Shown here: positions 34,478 through 43,782 of the stretch, one piece after another | Position numbering within the stretch: the first letter of the stretch is position 1 | How the letters are laid out: every line of letters begins with the position of its first letter | NCBI RefSeq assembly: GCF_944393015.1 | Contig: NZ_CALXYQ010000002.1 | Location: 116,162 to 180,161 of the forward strand | Direction: 5' to 3' | DNA from: an uncultured Brachyspira sp. | GTDB taxonomy: Bacteria > Spirochaetota > Brachyspiria > Brachyspirales > Brachyspiraceae | Length of the DNA: 64,000 bases | Program-made: the position numbers and the translations under genes | Notes under the pieces: generated by a model | Database searches by the model: none | Seen by the model: only the letters and a program-made list of their open reading frames with translations | What the model was told of the DNA's origin: nothing

Positions 34478-35200
34478 ATGAGATTAGATGAATATGTGCA
34501 TGGCGAAGGCTATACAGAGAGCAGAGCTAAAGCACAAGATATAATACTAGCCGGTTGTGTTTTTGTTAATGGAGTAAAGGTAACTTCTAAGGCTTATAAG
34601 ATAAAAGATACTGACAACATAGAAGTTGTTCAGAATATAAAATATGTATCAAGGGCTGGAGAGAAGTTAGAAAAAGCATTTTTAGAGTTTGGTATATCTG
34701 TAGAAAATAAAATATGTTTAGATATTGGAGCTTCTACAGGAGGCTTTACAGATTGTCTGCTTAAATATGGTGCTAAAAAAGTTTATGCTCTTGATGTAGG
34801 ACATAATCAGCTAGTTTATAAACTTCGTAATGATGATAGGGTAGTATCTATAGAAGATTTCAATGCCAAAGATATAAAAAGAGAAATGTTTAATGATGAG
34901 ATTCCATCTATAGTTGTAAGCGATGTTTCTTTTATATCAATATCAAAAATAGCTCCTATTATATTCAAAGAATTAAATGACTTAGAATTTTGGGTAACTT
35001 TAATAAAACCTCAATTTGAAGCTGAAAGGGGAGATGTATCCAAAGGCGGTATAATAAGAGATGATACACTTAGAGAAAAAATATTAAACAATGCTATTTC
35101 AAGAATAGTAGAAATAGGGTTTAAAGAAGTAAACAGAACAGTTTCGCCTATAAAAGGGGCTAAAGGCAATATAGAATATTTAGCTCATTTTGTTATTTAA
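34478..35200 (+). CDS. tlyA: TlyA, S4-domain rRNA 2'-O-methyltransferase (haemolysin A)
   Basis: The 240-residue protein has an N-terminal S4 RNA-binding domain ('RLDEYVHGEGYTESRAKAQD', 'GCVFVNGVKVTSKAYKI'). The FtsJ-like methyltransferase follows, with 'CLDIGASTGGFTDCLLKYGA' as SAM site, 'IVVSDVSFISI' and 'LIKPQFEAERGDVSKGG'. TlyA of Brachyspira was first described as a haemolysin; in mycobacteria it methylates 16S and 23S rRNA and sets capreomycin sensitivity. The gene is on the plus strand and meets the minus-strand CNB-like array tail-to-tail, with stops overlapping. Confidence 0.93.
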   Translation: MRLDEYVHGEGYTESRAKAQDIILAGCVFVNGVKVTSKAYKIKDTDNIEVVQNIKYVSRAGEKLEKAFLEFGISVENKICLDIGASTGGFTDCLLKYGAKKVYALDVGHNQLVYKLRNDDRVVSIEDFNAKDIKREMFNDEIPSIVVSDVSFISISKIAPIIFKELNDLEFWVTLIKPQFEAERGDVSKGGIIRDDTLREKILNNAISRIVEIGFKEVNRTVSPIKGAKGNIEYLAHFVI

Positions 35201-36399
35201 TCAGTCTCTATTTTATGAGTATTTCTCTGTTTATATATTTCATATTCTTTATAGAAACTTTCTACATCATTAACCATTAAATATCCTTCATCTGATATAT
35301 CTAATGATTTGATTTTTAATATTTCATTGTCTATACTTTCTTTATATTCAATTCCTATCATAGAACAAATATCATTTATATTATATTGAAATTTTATTTT
35401 ATTTATGCTTTTAAATAGCAGTTCTGTTTTTATTAATGCTTCTATTATTATTACAAATTTACTTACTATTTTATTTGCATTAAAAGATCTTATTCTTGAA
35501 ATTGTGCTGTATACTCTCATACTCATCATTTTTACAAAGTATAATCTAAGAGTTCTGTCAGACTGCACTAAATTCATAGCATCTTCTTTTTTTATTAATT
35601 GTATAATAGAATCTTCCAAAACTATAGCTGTAGTTGAAAGATATTTATTATTTTTTGAAATAGGAGCATACCCATTAAGTACATCATCGGTAGCTAATAC
35701 TCTTCTAGTTACTTGTTTGGAATCAAATATATTATATACTCCGACTTTTCCGTATTTTATTATGTATAGATTATCTTTACTTTTGAGTTCAGTATATAAA
35801 CAGTAGCCTTTTTTATATTTATATATGTTTGCTTCTATATTTTCAGGTTCTTCTATTGGTTTGAGATTTTTGTATAAATTATTAAGCTCTTCTTTTCTTT
35901 CCTCATCATTAGGATTAAGCTCTATATACTTTTTATATAATTTATAAGCAGCGTCAGTAAAACCATTATTTAGATATATTTTGCACATTTCCATAATATC
36001 AAGATTTTTAGATTTGCCATGTCTGCTATAATATGGATTGTTTTCTTTATGCAAAAAGTAATAATATCTGTTAAGCCATCTTTCTATATTAATCATAAGA
36101 TAATCATATATTTTATTTATAAGGCTTATAGTATCTATTTTTTCTATTTCATTGATATTCATTTCTATCACTTCTGTATCTTCCAATGCTTTTACTGTAG
36201 AAAAATAAGGCTCATTTAAAACGGCATTGAATAATCCTATAATTTCACCTTCTTTATATTCTACAGCATAATTGTCAGCGAAATAGCTATATACTACTAC
36301 TCTTCCTTTTTTTATAATATAAAATGTGTATTTAGGTTCCTGACCTTCAATAAATATTGTTGCAGATTTATTAAAATTGATAGTGTTGTAATTTAACAT
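35197..36399 (-). CDS. double CNB-like protein, array copy 7 (last)
   Basis: I start this gene at 36399 (MLNYNTINF) because GGGGATT lies just upstream and the paralogues begin at the same point; an 18-codon extension is open but unlikely. The 400-residue protein has beta-roll 1 (about 8-100, 'EGEIIGLFNAVLNEPYFSTV'), the linker with TPR-like 'GFTDAAYKLYKKYIELNPND', and beta-roll 2 (about 205-300, 'KKGYCLYTELKSKDNLYIIK'). Its tail 'QYNINDICSMIGIEYKESI' resembles the Crp helix-turn-helix region. It is probably last in the 38799-35197 operon. The stop overlaps that of tlyA. Confidence 0.82.
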   Translation of the reverse strand: MLNYNTINFNKSATIFIEGQEPKYTFYIIKKGRVVVYSYFADNYAVEYKEGEIIGLFNAVLNEPYFSTVKALEDTEVIEMNINEIEKIDTISLINKIYDYLMINIERWLNRYYYFLHKENNPYYSRHGKSKNLDIMEMCKIYLNNGFTDAAYKLYKKYIELNPNDEERKEELNNLYKNLKPIEEPENIEANIYKYKKGYCLYTELKSKDNLYIIKYGKVGVYNIFDSKQVTRRVLATDDVLNGYAPISKNNKYLSTTAIVLEDSIIQLIKKEDAMNLVQSDRTLRLYFVKMMSMRVYSTISRIRSFNANKIVSKFVIIIEALIKTELLFKSINKIKFQYNINDICSMIGIEYKESIDNEILKIKSLDISDEGYLMVNDVESFYKEYEIYKQRNTHKIETD

Positions 36400-36449
36400 A
36401 AATAATCCCCATATTGTTTGTAAATATTTTAATACATTTATGGGGGATG

Positions 36450-37607
36450 TCAATAAGTATTTTTTTGATATTCATGATATTCTTTAAAAAAGTCATTAAT
36501 ATTTGTTATTCTTATATATTTATCATTCATTATTTCTAATGATTTGATTTTTTTTAAATTATTAAGAATATCATTTATGTTTAATTTTACAGAGTTTTCT
36601 ATATCATAAATAGTATAAGTTAATACAGTTGTGTTTATTTCCTCAAATAAAGTTTCTGTTTTTAATAGTGCAGAGATTATTATAAATAATTTTGAAAGAG
36701 TGTTTGTTTCTTCTAATGCTTTTATTTTGGATAATATATTTATTACTTTTATTGACATCATTTTTATATGATAACTTCTAAGATGCTTATCTTTTAATAT
36801 CATTTCTATAAATTCTTCTTTAGTTACCACTTTTATATAAGAAGTTTCCAAAGCCACAGCTGAAGTTAATAAAGGTTTATATTCTAATTTTGGTTCATAT
36901 CCATCAAGAACATAATTTTTTTTGTATATATCTTTTAGAAGCAGCTTTCCATTTATAATATTGTATATTCCAACTCTTCCGGATAATATTATATATAAAT
37001 GATTACTTGCTTTGAATTCTGTATATAAACAGCATCCTTTTTTATACAATAATATATTTGAAGTAAATGTGCTTGGATTATTAGCAGGAGGAAGTTTTAA
37101 TAGTTCTTTTTTAGCATATTCTATATCATTTTTATCTTCTGATGTTTCTATATAGTTTTCATATAATTTATGGGCAACATCAGGAAGATCATTTTTTAGG
37201 TATATTTCTGCCATTGTAAAAATATTTTCTTTATAATACAAATCAACTTTATTTTTTACTAAAATTATATAATAGCGGGATAGCCATGTTTCTAATGTAG
37301 TATTAAGATAATTATATATTGTTTTTATTAGATCATTATTTGTAATATTGCTTATATCAGATAGAGTTAATTCCAAAACCTCAACATCTTCTACAGCTTC
37401 CATAGTAACAGAATATGGTTCGGATGCTGCCAGATTAACTAGCCCTATAATATGTCCAACATTATAATCTTTATCATGATTACTAGAATTTATTGCATAA
37501 CATCTAGCTTTGCCTTTTGTTATTATATAAAATGAATCCTTTGGAAAATTGCCTTCCTCATATATAAAAGATGATTTTTGGAATTTAATAGTGTTGTAAT
37601 TATTCAT
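36450..37607 (-). CDS. double CNB-like protein, array copy 6
   Basis: The 385-residue paralogue has beta-roll 1 'VGHIIGLVNLAASEPYSVTM', the linker 'LPDVAHKLYENYIETSEDK' and beta-roll 2 'KKGCCLYTEFKASNHLYIIL'. The tail is 'LTYTIYDIENSVKLNINDI'. Compared with the others its C-terminal region is shifted away from a typical helix-turn-helix. The gaps to its neighbours are 37 and 50 bases and contain no clear -35, so it is likely co-transcribed from the promoter in front of copy 5. No membrane segment or signal peptide is visible. Confidence 0.82.
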   Translation of the reverse strand: MNNYNTIKFQKSSFIYEEGNFPKDSFYIITKGKARCYAINSSNHDKDYNVGHIIGLVNLAASEPYSVTMEAVEDVEVLELTLSDISNITNNDLIKTIYNYLNTTLETWLSRYYIILVKNKVDLYYKENIFTMAEIYLKNDLPDVAHKLYENYIETSEDKNDIEYAKKELLKLPPANNPSTFTSNILLYKKGCCLYTEFKASNHLYIILSGRVGIYNIINGKLLLKDIYKKNYVLDGYEPKLEYKPLLTSAVALETSYIKVVTKEEFIEMILKDKHLRSYHIKMMSIKVINILSKIKALEETNTLSKLFIIISALLKTETLFEEINTTVLTYTIYDIENSVKLNINDILNNLKKIKSLEIMNDKYIRITNINDFFKEYHEYQKNTY

Positions 37608-37644
37608 ATTATTATAAAACTAATTTTTTATTATATTGTAATAA

Positions 37645-38799
37645 TTATCTTGTATAATTTTCGTATTCTTCTAGAAAATATTCAGTATTATTAACTATAA
37701 TATTTTTAAATGTGTCTAATTCTACATATTTTATGTTTTCAAATTCAGCATATATTTCTTTTACATCATTATCCAAATCTATCATATCTATAATATCTTT
37801 TATTTTATACGGCAATTTTATTGTTTCATCTTTTTTAAATAAAGTTTCTATTTTTATGATAGAATATAATATGATAATCAATTTATTTTTTAGTTCTTTT
37901 TCTTTTACAGCTTTAATTTTTAATGTTACATTATTCACTTTTACAGCAGTTACTAATATTAAAGCAATTCTCATTTCTTCATTTTTATTTGCTGCACTAA
38001 TAAGTTCTTCTTTTTTCAATATTTCTATTACTGAATCTTCAATAGCAATAGCAGTTGTCTGCAAAGGTTTATATTCTAAAGATGGGGGATATCCGTTTAT
38101 TATATAGCCTTCCGGATATATTAGTCTTACGGTTTGTTTTTGATTAATGATGTTATATATTCCTACTCTTCCTGATTTTATTATATATACATGATTGCTG
38201 GAATATATTTCGGTATATAAACAATATCCTTTTTTTACTTTATATGTATTTTTTTCTATAAGTTCTGGTTCTTTTTTGGGCTTAAGATATTTTAAAAATT
38301 GCTCTACTTTTTCTGTATTGCATTCATTTTTACATAATTCTATATATTGAGTACATATTTTATAACTGGCATCTATGAAATTATTATTTTTATATATGCT
38401 GGCCATAATTAATATATCTTCTTTATTATATAAATCTACCTTATTTTTTATGACTAAGCTATAATATTTACTGAGCCAAGTCTCAAGTATATAGGATAGA
38501 TAGTCAGATACTCTTTTAACCAATTCTTTATTTTTAATCTGAACAATATTGTTTATATTGATTTTTAATACTTCTATATCATCTAAAACTTCAGTAGTTA
38601 CATAGTAAGGCTCTTTTATTATAGCGGATATTAAACCTATGATGCTGCCTTCTTTAAGAGATATTTTATAATTTTCATAAAAACTATTATATGATACAGC
38701 TCTGCCTTTAGTTATTATATAGAAGTAATCTTTTGGAGATTCTCCATTATTAAATAATATTGAGGACTTATCAAATCTTTCTGTGATATTAACTGACAT
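37645..38799 (-). CDS. double CNB-like protein, array copy 5
   Basis: The 384-residue protein has beta-roll 1 with 'GSIIGLISAIIKEPYYVTTE'. The linker has 'NFIDASYKICTQYIELCKN', and beta-roll 2 has 'KKGYCLYTEIYSSNHVYIIK' and 'SGRVGIYNIINQKQTVRLIY'. The tail is 'LPYKIKDIIDMIDLDNDVK'. It has its own promoter (38828-38855) and probably leads an operon with copies 6 and 7. It is close in sequence to copies 2-4, which suggests recent duplication or gene conversion. Cytoplasmic; ligand and target unknown. Confidence 0.83.
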   Translation of the reverse strand: MSVNITERFDKSSILFNNGESPKDYFYIITKGRAVSYNSFYENYKISLKEGSIIGLISAIIKEPYYVTTEVLDDIEVLKININNIVQIKNKELVKRVSDYLSYILETWLSKYYSLVIKNKVDLYNKEDILIMASIYKNNNFIDASYKICTQYIELCKNECNTEKVEQFLKYLKPKKEPELIEKNTYKVKKGYCLYTEIYSSNHVYIIKSGRVGIYNIINQKQTVRLIYPEGYIINGYPPSLEYKPLQTTAIAIEDSVIEILKKEELISAANKNEEMRIALILVTAVKVNNVTLKIKAVKEKELKNKLIIILYSIIKIETLFKKDETIKLPYKIKDIIDMIDLDNDVKEIYAEFENIKYVELDTFKNIIVNNTEYFLEEYENYTR

Positions 38800-38827
38800 A
38801 CACTAATCTAACACTATTAATACCTGC

Positions 38828-38855
38828 ATTATACTATATAATATAATTATGTCAA
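38828..38855 (-). promoter_or_regulatory. promoter of array copy 5
   Basis: On the minus strand TTGACA (38855-38850) and TATAAT (38833-38828) are 16 bases apart, 28 bases before the gene. Confidence 0.75.
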
Positions 38856-38867
38856 ACTAAAAAATGG

Positions 38868-40025
38868 TCATACTATGTAATTTTTATATTCTTTGAAGAA
38901 ATTTTCATAATTATTTATTGTAATATTTTCTGATTTATCTATTCTAATATGTTTCATTTGTTCTAAAAGTTGAAATATTTCACTATTTGGCGTATCTACA
39001 TTTAAAATATTTTTTATATCGTCTATAGAATAGTATAATCGTACATTTTTATTTTTTTCAAATAGAGTATCCATTTTGATAAATGAATATATTAGTATTA
39101 TTAATTTTTCATTTAATTCTTTTGCAGATAATGCTTTAATTTTTAATATTATATTATTAATTTTTGCTGCTGTAGCTTTTATATAATTATTAATAAATTT
39201 ATTATCTCTATTTATAATATTTTCCATCAAATCTTTTTCTATAATTTCTATTACAGAATTTTCCAACACTATGGCAGTTGTAAAAAGAGGTTTATAGTCC
39301 AAAACAGGTTTATAATAATTTATGATATAATTAGATGAGTAAATTGATCTCACTACTGCTTTAGAGTCTATTATGCTATAAATACCTACTTTTCCTGATC
39401 TTATTATATATGTGTAGCTGCTAGGTTCTATTTCTGTATATAAACAATATCCTTTTTTTATACTGTAAACATTTTCTTCTACACGTGTTGGTTTTTCTGT
39501 TGGTCTTGTATTTATGATTAGTTTCTTGGCTTCATTTATATGAATATCATCTTTAAATAATTTTATACATCCTTTACATATTTTATAGCTTGCATCTGTA
39601 AAGCCTCTATTTTTATAAATATTTGCCATTGTTACTATATCTTCTTTATTATATAAATTGACTTTATTGTTTGTGATTAATGAATAGTATTTACTTAGCC
39701 AAGTTTCAAATATTGAAGATAAATAATTTGATATTTTATCTATAAGTTTGTAATTATCTATTTTTGATAAATCTTGTACATATATTTTTAATACTTCTGT
39801 GTCCTCATTACTTTCTATTGTAGAGTAATAAGGTTCATTGATTATCGATGATATTAGCCCTATAATATCTCCTTCTTTATAATGTATGTCATAATTTTGA
39901 TAAAATACATTATATGCAGTAACTTTACCTTTGAGTATTATACAAAAATAATCCTTGGCTGGTTCTTTATATTTAAAAATTATTGTTGATTTTTTTATTG
40001 TTAGTTTATTATATTGCTGTTCCAT
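38868..40025 (-). CDS. double CNB-like protein, array copy 4
   Basis: The 385-residue protein has beta-roll 1 'EGDIIGLISSIINEPYYSTI', the linker 'GFTDASYKICKGCIKLFKD' and beta-roll 2 'KKGYCLYTEIEPSSYTYIIR' with 'SGKVGIYSIIDSKAVVRSIY'. The tail is 'LYYSIDDIKNILNVDTPNS'. The 45-base gap to copy 3 holds no -35-like element, so the two are probably one operon. It keeps all landmarks of the group and is intact. No catalytic domain is attached, so any output must go through the Crp-like tail or protein contacts. Confidence 0.83.
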   Translation of the reverse strand: MEQQYNKLTIKKSTIIFKYKEPAKDYFCIILKGKVTAYNVFYQNYDIHYKEGDIIGLISSIINEPYYSTIESNEDTEVLKIYVQDLSKIDNYKLIDKISNYLSSIFETWLSKYYSLITNNKVNLYNKEDIVTMANIYKNRGFTDASYKICKGCIKLFKDDIHINEAKKLIINTRPTEKPTRVEENVYSIKKGYCLYTEIEPSSYTYIIRSGKVGIYSIIDSKAVVRSIYSSNYIINYYKPVLDYKPLFTTAIVLENSVIEIIEKDLMENIINRDNKFINNYIKATAAKINNIILKIKALSAKELNEKLIILIYSFIKMDTLFEKNKNVRLYYSIDDIKNILNVDTPNSEIFQLLEQMKHIRIDKSENITINNYENFFKEYKNYIV

Positions 40026-40070
40026 AGTAGTATTACTTATCTTAATAGTTTTTTATTATTTATATTAAAG

Positions 40071-41225
40071 TTACTTTGTATAACTTTCATATTCTTTAAA
40101 ATATTTACATGAATCTGTAATAATAATATTATTAAAACAGTCAGTTTCTAAATATTCTATATTTTTTAAAGCATTTTGTATATCATTAATATCTATATCA
40201 TCATGCATCATATTTTTTATATCTTCTATTTTATAGTATAGTTTTATATATGTTTTTTCAGAAAATAAAGTTTCTATTTTGAGAATTGCATATATTAATA
40301 CTATCAATTTATCTTTTAATTCAGTTTTATTTATGGATTTAATCTTTAATATTGTACTTATAACTTTCATAGAAGTCATTTTTATCATTCTAAATCTTAA
40401 TTCGGCATTATCATGAAGTTTTTTTACTAATTCTTCTTTGGTTAGAATTTCTACAATAGAATCTTCCAAAACTATAGCAGTTGTAAATAGAGTTTTATAT
40501 TCAAGTGTAGGGGCATAGTCATCAATAACAAAATGTGCAGGATATATCATTCTAGTAATATAACTAGAATCTGCTATATTGTATATTCCAATTCTTCCAG
40601 ACCTTATATAATAAATATGATCAGTCGCTTCTAACTCAGTATATATACAATATCCTTTATACATTTTATAGGAATTATTTTCTATATGTTCTGGTTCTTT
40701 TGATTTGCTTAAAGTTTTCATAAATTTTTTTACATCTTCAATATTATGAACATGATAATCATTCTCAAACATATTAATATATGATAAGCATAATTTATAA
40801 CTTGCATCTATGAAGCCATTATCTTTATAAATTGATGCCATAGTAAGTATATCTTCTTTATTGTATAGATCTATTTTATTTTTAATTATAAGACTATAAT
40901 ATTTACTAAGCCAAATTTCGAGTACAAATGATAAATAATTGGATATTTTGTTTATTAAGTGTTTATTATTAATTTTATTTATATTTTCTATTTTTATTTC
41001 CCATAATTCAGTATCTTCTATAGCTTCTATAGTGGAGTAATATGGTTCCTTTGTTATGGATGCTATTAAACCTATGATATTACCCATTTTATATGTATTA
41101 TTGTAAAAATTATTATAGGACCTTATACTTCCTTTTGTAATTATATAGAAACAGTCTTTAGAAATTTGGGAATTTTTTAATATAGTGTCGCCTTTTTTAT
41201 ATTTTACTAATCTGTATTTTTTCAT
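40071..41225 (-). CDS. double CNB-like protein, array copy 3
   Basis: The 384-residue protein has a slightly shortened beta-roll 1 ('YKMGNIIGLIASITKEPYYS'), the linker 'GFIDASYKLCLSYINMFEN' and beta-roll 2 'YKGYCIYTELEATDHIYYIR' with 'SGRIGIYNIADSSYITRMIY'. The tail is 'LYYKIEDIKNMMHDDIDIN'. Promoter TTGACA-16-TATAAT lies at 41259-41286. It leads the copy 3 - copy 4 unit. As in its relatives, both rolls lack the arginine that grips the cyclic phosphate in true cNMP sensors. Confidence 0.83.
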   Translation of the reverse strand: MKKYRLVKYKKGDTILKNSQISKDCFYIITKGSIRSYNNFYNNTYKMGNIIGLIASITKEPYYSTIEAIEDTELWEIKIENINKINNKHLINKISNYLSFVLEIWLSKYYSLIIKNKIDLYNKEDILTMASIYKDNGFIDASYKLCLSYINMFENDYHVHNIEDVKKFMKTLSKSKEPEHIENNSYKMYKGYCIYTELEATDHIYYIRSGRIGIYNIADSSYITRMIYPAHFVIDDYAPTLEYKTLFTTAIVLEDSIVEILTKEELVKKLHDNAELRFRMIKMTSMKVISTILKIKSINKTELKDKLIVLIYAILKIETLFSEKTYIKLYYKIEDIKNMMHDDIDINDIQNALKNIEYLETDCFNNIIITDSCKYFKEYESYTK

Positions 41226-41258
41226 AAATATATATTCTTTAATATTATTTATTTAAAA

Positions 41259-41286
41259 ATTATAATACTTAGAAAAATTATGTCAA
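41259..41286 (-). promoter_or_regulatory. promoter of array copy 3
   Basis: On the minus strand TTGACA (41286-41281) and TATAAT (41264-41259) are separated by 16 bases. Confidence 0.75.
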
Positions 41287-41296
41287 CTATAAAAGG

Positions 41297-42461
41297 TTAT
41301 ATTATATAATTTTTGTATTCTTTGCAATAATTTTCTATATTTGTTACTCTAATATTATAGTTATTGTCTAATGTTATATATTTAATATTTTTTAATGCAG
41401 CATGAACTTTTTTATTATCAATATCTATATTAAGCATATCTTTTATATCTTCTATACTATAAAGTAATGTTAATTTTACAGCATCTTTATGATATAAAGT
41501 ATGCATTTTCAGCATAGAGTATATGATAATTATTAACTTAATATTTAATTCATCTTTTTTAATTGCTTTGAGTTTTAGAACAGCATTATTTACTTTTATA
41601 GATATCATTTTTATAAAATTAATTCTTAATGATTTATCATTATATATCATTTCTATTAACTGTTCTTTACTTATTATATCAATTACAGAGTCTTCTAGAA
41701 CTATAGCAGTTGTTAATAATGGTTTATATTCCAGTGTAGGGTTATATCCATTTATTATATACTCTTCTGTATAAATATTTCTAATTATCTGTTTGGAATT
41801 AACTATGCTATATATACCAACTTTACCTGATTTTATTATATATATGGTCGCTTGAATGTATTTCTGGATATATACAATATCCTTTTGGAAATTTGTATGT
41901 ATTATTTTCTATATGCTCTATTTCTTTAGTATATTTTATATTCTCCATGTCTTCCATAAAGTTTTTAATTTTAGTTACATCCTCATCTTCAGGAAAAAGT
42001 TCTACATATTTTGAGCATAATTTATAACTGGCATCTATATATCCATTATTCTTATAAATATTTGCCATAGTTACAATATCATCTTTATTATATAAATCTA
42101 CTTTATTTACAGCTAATATTGTATAATATTTACTAAGCCAAGTTTCCAAAATAAAGTACAAATAATTATATATTTTTGTAAGCAGATTTTCATCTTTGAT
42201 ATTGATTATACTATCAATTTTTATTTTTAGAAGTTCTGAATCTTCCACGGCTTCTATAGTTGAAAAATAAGGTTCCTTTATAATAGCGGATATTAATCCT
42301 AATATACTTCCTTTTTTACTTTCATGTTTATACTCTTTATGAAATTCATAATATGATATAGTTTTACCGCTCATTAATATATAAAAATATTCTGATGGCT
42401 GATCTCCAGCTTTGATAATAATATCATTTTTATTAAATTTAATTGTATCATATTTTTCCAT
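41297..42461 (-). pseudogene. double CNB-like protein, array copy 2, frameshifted
   Basis: The start at 42461 (MEKYDTIKF) aligns with the paralogues. Translation runs through beta-roll 1 and the linker into beta-roll 2 ('PKGYCIYPEIHSSDHIY') and then shifts frame at an AT tract (41835-41846), stopping at 41823. Two bases further on the next frame resumes with KSGKVGIYS and continues to 41297 ('LLYSIEDIKDMLNIDIDNK', ending in KEYKNYII). Restoring one AT unit gives 388 residues, the normal length. The rest is intact, so the break is recent or reversible. The truncated product would keep domain 1 and the linker. Confidence 0.82.
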
Positions 42462-42505
42462 AAAGATCCCATTATATTTTTTACTAAAATAAATCAAGAC
42501 CAAAT

Positions 42506-42533
42506 ATTATATTATAAAATGCAGTTATGTCAA
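42506..42533 (-). promoter_or_regulatory. promoter of array copy 2
   Basis: On the minus strand TTGACA (42533-42528) and TATAAT (42511-42506) are separated by 16 bases. The promoter is intact although its gene is frameshifted. Confidence 0.75.
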
Positions 42534-42571
42534 ATAATTATTATGAAAAAATATAATTAGTTTTAGAATTA

Positions 42572-43756
42572 TTAAGATATATTAGGAGTTGAATTTCTTT
42601 TTCTATACATATCATACTCTTTGAAGAAATTTTGTATATTTGGTATTATTATTTTTTCATTGCCTGAGAATAATATTACTTTAATTTTATTCATTTCTGA
42701 TTTTATATAATCTATATTTTCTATACCAACCATAGTGCATATATCATGAAGAGTGTAGGGCAGTTCTATAAAATCAATATTCTTATCAAATAATAATTCT
42801 GTTTTTACAAATGAATATACCATACTATAAAATTTTCCAATAGGGTTCTTTATTGTTATACTATAGCTTTTTATTATTGTATTGTATGTTCTTCTTGCCA
42901 TTATATTAACAAGATGATATTGAAGTTTTGTATTATTAGAAGCTAATCTTAAAAAATCTTCTTTATTTACAATCTGCAATATTGTATCTTCTAATACTAT
43001 GCATGTTGTAAGCAATAATTTATTTCCAAGTATAGGCTTATAACCTATGATGTTTCCGCTTTTAAATATTATTCTAGTAATAATTCTTCCATCAAATACA
43101 CTATATACTCCAACTTTTCCATCTCTTATTACATATAGATCCGTATTATTTTCTAATTCTGAAAATATACATGTACCTTTTTTATATTCTTGTAAATTAG
43201 AATTTATTTCCAATGGAGGTTTTATTTTATAGCTGCTTTCTATTTCATTTATTTTTTCGTTTATTACTGTATGATCTTCATTAGGGAACATTTCTATGAT
43301 TTTTTTGTACATATAAAGGGCAGCTGATTTATATCCATTATCATTATAAATATTTGCTATTTCAAGTGCATCATTTTCTTTATAGCTTCCTATATTTAAA
43401 GATTCTGATAATTTATAAAAATATTTACCCAACCATATTTCCATAAATTTTATTAAATATTGATATATTTTTTCTATTATTTTTATATCTTCTATATTGT
43501 ATATATCTTTAGCATGTATCTCTACTAATTGTACATCTGTTACCGCAATTGCAGTTGAATAATAAGGTTCTAAAAGTATAGCAGGAACAATACCTATTAT
43601 ATCTCCTGAAGTAAATTCAAAATTAGTATTTTCTACAACATAATTTTTATCTATTACAACACCTTCTTTGATTATATAAAATACTTCTCTTGCATTTTCA
43701 CCTGCAACAAATATTGCGGAATCTTTTTTAAATTTAACTACATTAAAGTCAATCAT
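42572..43756 (-). CDS. double CNB-like protein, array copy 1 (first, most divergent)
   Basis: The 394-residue protein has beta-roll 1 'SGDIIGIVPAILLEPYYSTA', the linker 'DNGYKSAALYMYKKIIEMFPNED' (TPR-like) and beta-roll 2 'KKGTCIFSELENNTDLYVIR' with 'DGKVGVYSVFDGRIITRIIF'. The tail 'LPYTLHDICTMVGIENIDYI' is the best match of the group to a Crp-type helix-turn-helix. With copy 7 it shares the 'ICTMVGIE/ICSMIGIE' motif, so the two ends of the array may represent the older form. It has its own promoter. Confidence 0.83.
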   Translation of the reverse strand: MIDFNVVKFKKDSAIFVAGENAREVFYIIKEGVVIDKNYVVENTNFEFTSGDIIGIVPAILLEPYYSTAIAVTDVQLVEIHAKDIYNIEDIKIIEKIYQYLIKFMEIWLGKYFYKLSESLNIGSYKENDALEIANIYNDNGYKSAALYMYKKIIEMFPNEDHTVINEKINEIESSYKIKPPLEINSNLQEYKKGTCIFSELENNTDLYVIRDGKVGVYSVFDGRIITRIIFKSGNIIGYKPILGNKLLLTTCIVLEDTILQIVNKEDFLRLASNNTKLQYHLVNIMARRTYNTIIKSYSITIKNPIGKFYSMVYSFVKTELLFDKNIDFIELPYTLHDICTMVGIENIDYIKSEMNKIKVILFSGNEKIIIPNIQNFFKEYDMYRKRNSTPNIS

Positions 43757-43782
43757 AATAATACCCTAAATTTTTTATATAT

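Larger units (their letters stand above)
35197..43756 (-). other. tandem array of seven paralogous double CNB-like / Crp-like genes
   Basis: Seven minus-strand genes share the order CNB-like domain 1, helical linker, CNB-like domain 2 and Crp-like tail. Shared anchors include 'IGLI-S-A-I-x-x-EPYYSTIEA', 'W-L-S-K-YY', 'DASYK-x-C', 'KKGYCLYTE', 'G-K-V-GIY-x-I' and 'KEYE-x-Y' at the very end. The copy at 42572-43756 is the most divergent. Proposed transcription units are 43756-42572, 42461-41297, 41225-38868 and 38799-35197, each behind a -35/16 bp/-10 promoter. See the single entries. Confidence 0.85.

Noticed and set aside
36400..36453. Longer N-terminus for array copy 7 (start at 36453)
   Set aside because: The extension does not align with the paralogues and the GGGGATT site fits the internal ATG at 36399.
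35197..43756. Array read as cAMP-dependent Crp regulators
   Set aside because: The phosphate-binding arginine is missing in both domains, and the helix-turn-helix is weak in several copies, so I kept the neutral term CNB-like.
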